A DNA stretch of 15,309 nt from Bacteroidales bacterium (GTDB taxonomy: Bacteria > Bacteroidota > Bacteroidia > Bacteroidales > UBA932): positions 1 to 15,309 of the forward strand of contig JALNXR010000018.1 of assembly GCA_023230265.1 (NCBI GenBank). The letters run 5' to 3'. This document shows, piece after piece, positions 6,883-13,065 of this stretch. A model generated the notes under the pieces. It had not been told where the DNA came from. It was given only the letters and a program-made list of their open reading frames with translations, and did not search any database. The position numbers and the translations under genes are program-made. The stretch's first letter is position 1. Each line of letters opens with the position of its first letter.

Positions 6883-9036
6883 TTACTCCTCCTTTTCGCT
6901 TGCTTCGTATTCCTTGAGAAGCTTGTCCTGAACCTCGGCAGGAACTTGCTGATAGTCTGCAAAGGTCATAGTAAAGGTTGCACGGCCTGATGTAAGTGAA
7001 CTCAGGGTTGTAGAGTATTTATTAAGCTCTGCAAGGGGTACTCTGGCCTTAAGAACTTCAAAACCCTTCTCACTGCTCATTCCCTCTATAATTGCCCGTC
7101 TGTTCTGGAGGTCACTCATAACATCTCCCATGCAGTCACTTGGCACCATTACCTCAATGTTGTAAACCGGTTCCATGATTTTGGGTCCCGCCTTTTTGAA
7201 GGCCTCTTTAAAGGCATTTCTTCCTGCCAGCTTGAAAGAGATCTCGTTTGAATCCACAGGGTGCATTTTGCCGTCATAGACAAATACCCTGATATCCCTT
7301 GCATAGGATCCTGTCAGAGGGCCCTCCTCCATCTTCTCCATTATGCCCTTGAGAATTGCCGGCATAAACCGGCCATCGATAGATCCGCCCACAATACAGT
7401 TAAGATATTCCAGCTTGCCACCCCACTCCATTGTATACTCCTCTTTACCCTTGATGTTGAGAACCAGTTCCCTTCCGTCTACCTTAAATCTGTTACCGGC
7501 AGGGACACCTTCGACCACAGGCTCGATCAGCAGGTGAACCTCACCAAACTGGCCGGCACCTCCTGACTGTTTCTTGTGTCTGTAATCGGCAGCCGCAACT
7601 TTTGTTATGGTCTCCCTGTAAGGGATCTTTGGCGCAATAAGATCAACCTCAATTTTATGAGTATTGTTCAGATGCCATTTAAGGATGTTTATGTGGTGCT
7701 CTCCCTGTCCGCTCAGAATTGTCTGTTTGAGTTCCTTGGAATATTCCACAATAATTGTGGGATCCTCAGAATGTGCCTTGTTAAGTATCTCTCCGAGTTT
7801 CTCCTCGTCCTTCTCAGATTTTGCCTTAATTGCAGTTCTGAATTTAGAAGGGGGGAATACTATCTCTTCAAATACCCACTCCTTGTTGCCTCCGTTAAGT
7901 GTCTGATTGGTTTTGACAGATTTGAGCTTAACTGCACAACCTATATCGCCTGCCACCATCTCTGTAACCTTCTCCTTCTTTTTACCCGCAACGGCATAAA
8001 TAGCTGAAAACCTCTCTCTGGATCCATTTTCCGGATTTGTGAGGTCCTGCCCTTCTGTTATTTTCCCGGACATCACTCTAAAGAAAGAGACATCCCCGAG
8101 ATGTTGCTCGACTGTGTTCTTGTAGACAAATACAGATGGCTGGCCGCTGGCATCACAGGGAATTGTTGTACCATCCTTAAGCGTCTGAACACTCTTTTCC
8201 GGAGATGGAGCTGTATTTATAACAAACTCCATAATTCTTTTTGCACCGACATCCTTTTTGCCGGAGAGGCAAAAGACAGGCATTATCTCTCCTTTTGCAA
8301 AACCGGACTTTATACCGGTAAGTATCTCCGCTTCTGTCAGGGCTCCCTTCTCAAAAAATATCTCCATAAGAGATTCATCACTCTCTGCTGCCACCTCTGC
8401 AATGCTCTGATGCATCTCTTCTGCCTGATCCAAAAGATCTGCAGGGATTTCCAGCTCTTCCCTTGTGCCGTTATCATCCTTGAAATGGTACATCTTCATC
8501 TTGAGCACATCCACAAAAGAATCGAAACCCAGCCCTGTTTGGACCGGAAACTGGACAGGGATAATTTTGCTGCCAAAAGCCTGGCGAAGCATATCAATGG
8601 AGTTTTCCCAGTTTGCCTTTTCATGATCAAGCTGGTTCACGCCGATGATTATCGGCTTGGAATATTTTTCTGCATATCTGGCAAGAATTTCTGTACCTAC
8701 CTCCACACCCTGCTGGGCATTAATAACCATTATTCCCGAGTCGGCCACTTTAAATGCAGAGATAACTCCTCCGATAAAATCATCCGAACCCGGAGTGTCA
8801 ATAATGTTGAGTTTGTGTTCCATAAACTCAGTGTAAAGGAGAGATGGATAGATAGATCTCTGGTAGATCTGCTCAATCTCCGTATTGTCGCTTACAGTGG
8901 TTTTTGCTTCAACTGTTCCTCTGCGGTCAATTACTTTACCTTCGTACAACATGGTCTCTGCAAGAGTGGTTTTGCCTGATTTTGTGCTGCCTAGCAGAAC
9001 TATATTGCGAATGTTCTGTGTGGGATAGACTTTCAT
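6883..9036 (-). CDS. EF-G2-type elongation factor G paralogue with degenerate GTPase centre
   Basis: This 717-residue protein has the EF-G layout: G domain (1 to about 285), II (about 295-385), III (about 393-468), IV (about 470-618) and V (about 620-700). The P-loop GSTKSGKT (16-23) is kept. Three GTPase elements are altered: DTPGS at 80-84 has Ser84 where EF-G has the catalytic His, the switch I RGIT is RSIY (60-63), and NKxD is NQLD (134-137). Domain IV keeps the GGAGQFGEV segment (492-500) and domain III keeps SGQGEHHINIL (442-452). These changes match Bacteroides EF-G2, which I recall as an EF-G paralogue lacking GTPase activity that helps translation in starved cells. It is the first gene of an operon with lolD and trmN6. 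RF3 and TetM-type proteins are excluded by the domain layout. Confidence 0.93.
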   Translation of the reverse strand: MKVYPTQNIRNIVLLGSTKSGKTTLAETMLYEGKVIDRRGTVEAKTTVSDNTEIEQIYQRSIYPSLLYTEFMEHKLNIIDTPGSDDFIGGVISAFKVADSGIMVINAQQGVEVGTEILARYAEKYSKPIIIGVNQLDHEKANWENSIDMLRQAFGSKIIPVQFPVQTGLGFDSFVDVLKMKMYHFKDDNGTREELEIPADLLDQAEEMHQSIAEVAAESDESLMEIFFEKGALTEAEILTGIKSGFAKGEIMPVFCLSGKKDVGAKRIMEFVINTAPSPEKSVQTLKDGTTIPCDASGQPSVFVYKNTVEQHLGDVSFFRVMSGKITEGQDLTNPENGSRERFSAIYAVAGKKKEKVTEMVAGDIGCAVKLKSVKTNQTLNGGNKEWVFEEIVFPPSKFRTAIKAKSEKDEEKLGEILNKAHSEDPTIIVEYSKELKQTILSGQGEHHINILKWHLNNTHKIEVDLIAPKIPYRETITKVAAADYRHKKQSGGAGQFGEVHLLIEPVVEGVPAGNRFKVDGRELVLNIKGKEEYTMEWGGKLEYLNCIVGGSIDGRFMPAILKGIMEKMEEGPLTGSYARDIRVFVYDGKMHPVDSNEISFKLAGRNAFKEAFKKAGPKIMEPVYNIEVMVPSDCMGDVMSDLQNRRAIIEGMSSEKGFEVLKARVPLAELNKYSTTLSSLTSGRATFTMTFADYQQVPAEVQDKLLKEYEASEKEE

Positions 9037-9084
9037 ATTAACTTACTGATTATATATTTATTATTAATTTCAACTATGAAGTTT

Positions 9085-9114
9085 CAAAAGTAATAATTTT
9101 TTTTCATCCCACAA
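9085..9114 (-). promoter_or_regulatory. Candidate two-part Bacteroidota promoter for the EF-G paralogue operon
   Basis: On the minus strand a TTG (9114-9112) is followed 19 nt later by TACTTTTG (9092-9085), an exact TAnnTTTG -7 element at a proper -33 spacing. The -7 element lies 48 nt before the EF-G2 start. The -33 part falls in the last codons of the AraC-type gene on the same strand, so the operon can be transcribed on its own. Confidence 0.5.
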
Positions 9115-9400
9115 TAACTTCAAATGCCCTCTCCATTGCTCCTCTGGAGGGAAAACCGGAGAGAGTGCATACCGTTTCATAATCAAATCCCTGGATCAGT
9201 AATTCCCGTGCATTTTGTATCCTGTAAAGTTCCAGTACAAGGGAGAGCGTTATTCCCGTTGACTCAAACACTGTTTTTTCCAGTTCTTTTTGGGAAATTC
9301 CTATAGCCTTTGCAAGTCTTGCCGGTGAACTCTCCCGGTTTATAAAGACCTTGTTCTCCTCCAGAAGAGCATAAAGTTTTCTGTTGACTTCGTTTTCCAT
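9104..9400 (-). CDS. Solo AraC-type DNA-binding domain protein
   Basis: This is a protein of 98 residues consisting of little more than an AraC/XylS-type double helix-turn-helix. The first HTH is near SPARLAKAIGISQKELEKTVFESTGIT, followed by LELYRIQNARELL and a second HTH ending in GFPSRGAMERAFEVIVG, which matches the AraC family end pattern. No sensor domain is present, so it resembles MarA/SoxS in size. The start at 9400 is chosen over an in-frame ATG at 9427 because GGAGG (9414-9410) sits 9 nt before it, and the upstream ATG lies inside the -7 motif. It is divergent from the XRE gene and 67 nt before the EF-G2 start on the same strand. The regulatory target is unknown; EF-G2 is one guess from position. 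Confidence 0.82.
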   Translation of the reverse strand: MENEVNRKLYALLEENKVFINRESSPARLAKAIGISQKELEKTVFESTGITLSLVLELYRIQNARELLIQGFDYETVCTLSGFPSRGAMERAFEVIVG

Positions 9401-9409
9401 GTTGATATA

Positions 9410-9414
9410 CCTCC
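9410..9414 (-). promoter_or_regulatory. Strong Shine-Dalgarno site (GGAGG) of the AraC-type gene
   Basis: GGAGG on the minus strand lies 9 nt before the ATG at 9400. Such a clear Shine-Dalgarno site is unusual in Bacteroidota and settles the start of this gene. Confidence 0.75.
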
Positions 9415-9424
9415 TTTTTGGAAT

Positions 9425-9432
9425 CAAAAATA
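9425..9432 (-). promoter_or_regulatory. Candidate -7 promoter element for the AraC-type gene
   Basis: TATTTTTG on the minus strand matches TAnnTTTG, 24 nt before the ATG at 9400. The transcript would then start about 20 nt before the ATG, just enough to carry the GGAGG site. No -33 partner is seen. Confidence 0.45.
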
Positions 9433-9495
9433 GCTCAATAACCTGCTTTGCGAATATGCTGTCTATGTGTTTTATCCTTTTTTAGAAATTTATTT

Positions 9496-9591
9496 TATGT
9501 TTTATATAAATATTAATCGTTTTTAACATGTATTTGTTGTTTCTGTCAAATAGAATGCATGATCTCAGAATCTATCCCCTATGTTTTATAT
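9496..9591. repeat. 12-bp direct repeat in the AraC/XRE divergent region, possible operator
   Basis: TATGTTTTATAT occurs at 9496-9507 and 9580-9591, exactly 84 bp apart (eight helical turns). A looser version (CTATGTGTTTTAT) is near 9463-9475. The second exact copy overlaps the -7 motif of the XRE gene. Low complexity (A/T) weakens the case. Confidence 0.4.
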
Positions 9592-9594
9592 TTG
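9587..9594 (+). promoter_or_regulatory. -7 promoter motif directly before the XRE-type gene
   Basis: TATATTTG matches TAnnTTTG, but its last base is only 4 nt before the ATG at 9599. If used, transcription would begin at or next to the start codon and give a leaderless mRNA. No TTG is seen at a -33 position, so this may be a chance match in AT-rich DNA. Confidence 0.35.
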
Positions 9595-9598
9595 AAAT

Positions 9599-10000
9599 AT
9601 GGTTAACAGAGAAATCAAATCACGCATCAGGGAAAAGAGAAAGGCCCTCGGATATACTCAGGAAAGGATGGCAAGGGAGTTAAAAATTTCTGTCAATTCA
9701 TACCGGCAGATTGAATCAGGAAGCACTCTGCTGATCAGCCCCAGAGTTGAGGAGATTGCAACTCTGTTTGGAATTGATCCTGTGGAACTGATTTCCGGTC
9801 CGGTAGAGGTAAGACCCGACCCTGTGATTCTGGAAGAGGTGGAGAATCGCTACAAAGAGATCATCAAAAGAAAAGAATCTGATTTTAAAATCCTCCTTAT
9901 AGAAAAGGAGGCTGCTATTGAAAGTCTTAAGCTTGCCGTCGAATCAAAGGAGAGTATCATAGGGGTGCTCAAAGAGAACCTCCAGGCATATAAGGAATAA
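9599..10000 (+). CDS. XRE-family helix-turn-helix protein with coiled-coil tail
   Basis: This 133-residue protein has a Cro/C1-type HTH at about residues 8-64 (IREKRKALGYTQERMARELKISVNSYRQIESG), ending in the usual VEEIATLFGIDPVELIS. A linker follows, then a charged helical tail (about 78-133) rich in Glu and Lys with spaced Leu and Ile, probably a coiled coil for dimerisation. The Met within the HTH cannot be the start, so the ATG at 9599 is the only choice. It is probably a DNA-binding regulator, perhaps acting on its own divergent promoter region. No toxin partner is visible beside it, so I do not call it an antitoxin. No phage genes are near. Confidence 0.85.
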   Translation: MVNREIKSRIREKRKALGYTQERMARELKISVNSYRQIESGSTLLISPRVEEIATLFGIDPVELISGPVEVRPDPVILEEVENRYKEIIKRKESDFKILLIEKEAAIESLKLAVESKESIIGVLKENLQAYKE

Positions 10001-10061
10001 TCTGCTTTTTATATTATCCGGCAATTGTTCTTTTTTGCTAAATTGGGCAAAATTTCATTAA

Positions 10062-10652
10062 ATGAAAAGCGAGGTAAGACTCAGGCCGTTTTTATCATTA
10101 GGACAGATTGAAGCCGGTTGTGACGAGGCAGGGCGTGGTTGCCTTGCCGGCCCTGTATTTGCCTCTGCAGTAATATTGAAGCCGGGATTCAGACATCCTT
10201 TACTTAATGATTCAAAACAACTCAGTAAAAAATCCAGAGATATACTGCGGGAGGTTATTGAGAGTGAAGCCGTAGCCTGGAGTGTTGCAATGGTTGACAA
10301 TGAAGAGATCGACAGGATAAATATTTTAAATGCTTCAATAAAGGCAATGCACCTTGCCCTTGATTCTCTGATTGTCCCTCCGCAAATGATATTGGTGGAC
10401 GGAAATCGTTTTAAAAGTTATAAAAATATCCCTCATACATGCGTAGTCGGAGGGGATGCATTGTTTGCCTCCATCGCGGCAGCTTCTATACTTGCCAAGA
10501 CCCACAGGGATGAATATATCAGAAAGTTGTCGCTGGAATTTCCTTATTACGGGTGGGAGAGAAATATGGCCTATCCTACCAGAGAACACAGGGAGGCTAT
10601 TGCCAGATGGGGAAGCTGCAGATATCACAGGAAAAGTTTCAGGCTTTTGTGA
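10062..10652 (+). CDS. rnhB: Ribonuclease HII
   Basis: This 196-residue protein is a complete RNase HII, which cuts the RNA strand of RNA/DNA hybrids and removes single misincorporated ribonucleotides from [16 protein letters not shown] (20-32) carries catalytic Asp21 and Glu22. Asp113 lies in ILVDGNRF and Asp132 in [14 protein letters not shown], completing the acidic site. The length matches E. coli RNase HII (198). It ends in the family's usual HRKSF near the C terminus. The start ATG follows a 61-bp gap from the XRE gene and no promoter motif is clear there. It is convergent with the small membrane-protein gene, 31 nt apart. Confidence 0.96.
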   Translation: MKSEVRLRPFLSLGQIEAGCDEAGRGCLAGPVFASAVILKPGFRHPLLNDSKQLSKKSRDILREVIESEAVAWSVAMVDNEEIDRINILNASIKAMHLALDSLIVPPQMILVDGNRFKSYKNIPHTCVVGGDALFASIAAASILAKTHRDEYIRKLSLEFPYYGWERNMAYPTREHREAIARWGSCRYHRKSFRLL

Positions 10653-10683
10653 TGCGGCAACCGGAGATCAACGGGATGAAAAT

Positions 10684-11016
10684 TTACATCTTCTGTATTA
10701 AATACCTGACACCGGCACACATAAAGCAAAGCAGAAAGAATACCGGAATTATAACCTCCGGAATGAGGGTGCCCCCCTCTTTAAAAAGAGACCCCATGCC
10801 TGCAAGTGCTTTTATAAGAACTGAGTAGCCCCCAAAAACCACAAAAAGAACAAATCCGGCCAGAGAGAAAATTATTACCGGCAGGGAGGATTTATTAATT
10901 TGACACCCGGGTGCAGGGAGGCAGTCAATGTGATTCATAAGTCTTTCTGTAAAACCGTTGTCTTCTATATTCTGAGTATTCTCCCTGAAGAATTTTTTTA
11001 TTTGTTCATCTTTCAT
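10684..11016 (-). CDS. Small two-helix membrane protein after an ECF sigma factor (probable sigma partner)
   Basis: This is a 110-residue protein from the ATG at 11016. The N terminus is soluble and charged (KDEQIKKFFRENTQNIEDNGFTERLMNHI), a pattern like Bacteroidales proteins I recall as DUF5056. Two hydrophobic helices follow (about 45-66 and 85-106). The ATG overlaps the last 11 nt of the sigma gene (the sigma TGA lies in the start region), which implies coupled translation. A TTG six bases earlier is the alternative. It has no zinc anti-sigma motif. Sigma-overlapping membrane proteins of this kind are commonly sigma regulators, but no direct motif shows this. Confidence 0.7.
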   Translation of the reverse strand: MKDEQIKKFFRENTQNIEDNGFTERLMNHIDCLPAPGCQINKSSLPVIIFSLAGFVLFVVFGGYSVLIKALAGMGSLFKEGGTLIPEVIIPVFFLLCFMCAGVRYLIQKM

Positions 11017-11500
11017 AACCAATCTTTGATAAATGTTCCGATAAATGTCTTCTTGCTCTCGACAAATGTGATTTTACTGTGTTCAACGGTGTCCCTGTAA
11101 TTTTTGATATCTGTATTAAACTTTTGTCCTCCATATAGAACAGAATTATCGCACCTCTCTCCTTTTCATTTAATAACTTCAAAGCCATATACAACTCCTG
11201 GTGGCGATATTTTTCATCAATCTCTCCATGCGAAATTACTGAATAATTTTCAACTTGTTCGCTTTGCGTTCTGGTGTTCTTTTTTATGTTGTCACAGAAA
11301 CAGTTATATGCAATCCGGAAGAGCCAGGTGGAGAATTTCGAAAAGCCCCTGAAAGTATTCATATTCAGATACGCTTTAACAAATGCCTCCTGAGCAATAT
11401 CATCAGCCAGGGAGCTGTTCCCTGCACACAGATTCAGCAAAAATCTGCGAAGGGGCTCCCTGTTGATTAATACCTCCTTTTCAAAATCTGCCCTGGTCAC
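11006..11500 (-). CDS. ECF-type RNA polymerase sigma factor (second of two)
   Basis: This 164-residue protein has a region 2 at about 15-75 (DDIAQEAFVKAYLNM, then FSTWLFRIAYNCFCDNIKK) and a region 4 at about 100-158 (LNEKERGAIILFYMEDKSLIQISKITGTPLNTVKSHLSRAR). It starts at GTG 11500, 12 nt after the upstream gene. No ATG lies upstream in frame close by, and FEKEVLINREPLRRF fits the family N terminus, so GTG is preferred. It sits between two small membrane-protein genes on the same strand, overlapping the second. It differs clearly in sequence from the sigma factor at 3932, so this is not a recent duplication. The regulon is unknown. Confidence 0.93.
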   Translation of the reverse strand: MTRADFEKEVLINREPLRRFLLNLCAGNSSLADDIAQEAFVKAYLNMNTFRGFSKFSTWLFRIAYNCFCDNIKKNTRTQSEQVENYSVISHGEIDEKYRHQELYMALKLLNEKERGAIILFYMEDKSLIQISKITGTPLNTVKSHLSRARRHLSEHLSKIGYER

Positions 11501-11512
11501 GGTCAGTTTTTA

Positions 11513-11863
11513 TTACTCTTTTCTGTTTCTGTTGATAACATAGGCTGTAAGCTGCCCAACCCCGATGAACAGGGGTATGAAACCAAAAGCGGCATATTTA
11601 ATGCCCAGTAAAAAATAGAGGGCTGCCGTTATTCCGATTCCCAGCCCCAAAGTAACCAGAGAGTCCCTCAGGGGATCTCTCTCTTTTTCCCTCTTTTTCT
11701 CGGTTGGTTGAAAAAACTCAGCCGGTAACTCCTTTCCGTTTTCCAAAGCTTTCATTACAACCTGATTTCTGGATTTGTCTCTTATAACCTTTGCTACGAA
11801 CACTATCAGTATAATCAATACTGCTGTTGAAAAGGGAACCAATATCCCTAAAACATCTGTCAT
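11513..11863 (-). CDS. Small three-helix membrane protein (DUF6249-like)
   Basis: This 116-residue protein has a membrane helix at about 6-26, a charged basic loop (KVIRDKSRNQ, then KKREKERDP) and two further helices (about 70-86 and 90-110). It ends in a basic tail NRNRKE. Small proteins with this design next to ECF sigma genes in Bacteroidales are annotated, from memory, as DUF6249, and their function is not known. It begins 44 nt after the glycerate kinase stop on the same strand and the sigma factor follows 12 nt after it, so it is most likely in one operon with the sigma pair. No clear promoter motif is seen in the 44-nt gap. Confidence 0.7.
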   Translation of the reverse strand: MTDVLGILVPFSTAVLIILIVFVAKVIRDKSRNQVVMKALENGKELPAEFFQPTEKKREKERDPLRDSLVTLGLGIGITAALYFLLGIKYAAFGFIPLFIGVGQLTAYVINRNRKE

Positions 11864-11907
11864 AATTATTTGTTTAAGTTAAAAATTCACAAGTTTGACT
11901 GAATGGG

Positions 11908-13059
11908 TCAAAGAAAAGTTGCACTCTCGTAAGAAATTTTTTTCAGATATCTCCCTGCTTCAGAAATTGCTACAAATCTGTTTGGTGCAAATTCGGTCAG
12001 TTTAAAAAGCCTTTCAATTTTTTTTGTGCTTATCTGAGTGTTTCCCAGCGAAGAGTCCCCGCAAAAAACCCATACTCTTTTACTGTATTTTTCGGCCAGA
12101 GATAATACACCGCTGAGCAGTTTCCCGGAAAAGCTTTGGTTGTCAACGAACCCTTCTCCTGTGATTACCAGGTCACAATTTTCAATTTCTTTCTCAATCC
12201 CGGCTGTTTCAAAGAGAAATTTCCATCCGGGAGATATCTCTGCATTTAAAAATGTCATAAAAGCAAAACCTGTGCCTCCGGCTGCCCCGGCTCCGGGCAG
12301 ATCCCGGCAAACCCTGCCGGTAAACCTCTCGCATAGATCAGCATAGCTATGCATATCAGATTCCAGCTTTCTGACAGTCTCTTTACAGGCTCCTTTCTGA
12401 GGTGAATAGACCATGGATGCTCCTTCCTTTCCTACCAGGGGATTTCCTACATCAGACGCAACTGTAAATTTTACCTTTTCAATAACTGCCGTTTTATCGC
12501 TCTTTTTAATCTTTGATGCCGCCCCGATTGTAAAAACCTCATCTCCTGATGAGTTGTAAAAGAGATATCCCAATGCCCTTAGCATACCCATACCCCCGTC
12601 GTTTGTAGCACTTCCTCCAATCCCTGTTACTATCTCCAAAGCACCTTTCCGGACAGCATCCATAATCACCTCCCCGAGTCCGTAAGTTGTAGTGATCAGA
12701 GGATTGTATTCCTTTTTATCAAGCAGTTGCAGGCCGGAAACTCTGGCCATCTCTATATATGCCTTATTCCCGGTAAAAAGATATGGAACATTTATTCGCC
12801 TTCCCAGAGGATCCCCGGCCTCAGTGCTTATTACATTTACATCATTCATTCTGCTGCCCTGAAGCATTCCCTTTAATATAACCTCAAGGGTTCCCTCCCC
12901 ACCGTCTGCCATCGGTCTGACATAAGTAACCAAAGGCTCTTCTTTATCAATATCAGATACCATTTTGTAACCTTCTGAAAGACCTGATGCAATTATTTCA
13001 CCCGCCTCCCGGGAGGAGAGTGTTCCTTTGAATTTATCCGGTATAATAAGAACTTTCAT
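11908..13059 (-). CDS. Glycerate kinase (GarK/GlxK family)
   Basis: This 383-residue enzyme phosphorylates D-glycerate with ATP, feeding it into lower glycolysis. The family fixes the fold, but 2-phosphate versus 3-phosphate product is not decided here. Signatures are MKVLIIPDKFKGTLSS at the start, PMADGGEGT (49-57), GIGGSATNDGGMGML (146-160), VYSPQKGA (217-224) and ITGEGFVDNQSFSGK (299-313). The length is standard and no frame break is seen. It starts 6 nt after the stop of the membrane-bound TPR/LuxR-type regulator, which is an unusual pairing and suggests co-transcription and possibly regulation by it. Stop to the next small membrane-protein gene is 44 nt. Confidence 0.95.
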   Translation of the reverse strand: MKVLIIPDKFKGTLSSREAGEIIASGLSEGYKMVSDIDKEEPLVTYVRPMADGGEGTLEVILKGMLQGSRMNDVNVISTEAGDPLGRRINVPYLFTGNKAYIEMARVSGLQLLDKKEYNPLITTTYGLGEVIMDAVRKGALEIVTGIGGSATNDGGMGMLRALGYLFYNSSGDEVFTIGAASKIKKSDKTAVIEKVKFTVASDVGNPLVGKEGASMVYSPQKGACKETVRKLESDMHSYADLCERFTGRVCRDLPGAGAAGGTGFAFMTFLNAEISPGWKFLFETAGIEKEIENCDLVITGEGFVDNQSFSGKLLSGVLSLAEKYSKRVWVFCGDSSLGNTQISTKKIERLFKLTEFAPNRFVAISEAGRYLKKISYESATFL

Positions 13060-13065
13060 TTTAAT

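Noticed and set aside
8101..8979. 292-codon open frame on the plus strand, antisense to the EF-G paralogue
   Set aside because: The translation is rich in Cys, His and Leu and matches no domain pattern; it mirrors the strong codon constraint of the EF-G gene on the other strand.
9401..9427. Upstream ATG (9427) for the AraC-type gene
   Set aside because: It lies inside the candidate -7 element, and the ATG at 9400 has an exact GGAGG at good spacing.
9599..10000. Reading the XRE-type protein as an antitoxin
   Set aside because: No small partner gene of toxin type lies on either side: rnhB follows and the divergent gene is an AraC-type regulator.
10456..10828. Plus-strand open frames running past the end of rnhB into the opposite gene
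   Set aside because: They overlap rnhB and the small membrane-protein gene in other frames and show no family features.
11473..11477. GGAGG on the minus strand inside the second sigma gene, similar to the AraC-type Shine-Dalgarno region
   Set aside because: No ATG, GTG or TTG follows at a usable distance in the sigma frame; it is codon content of the N terminus.
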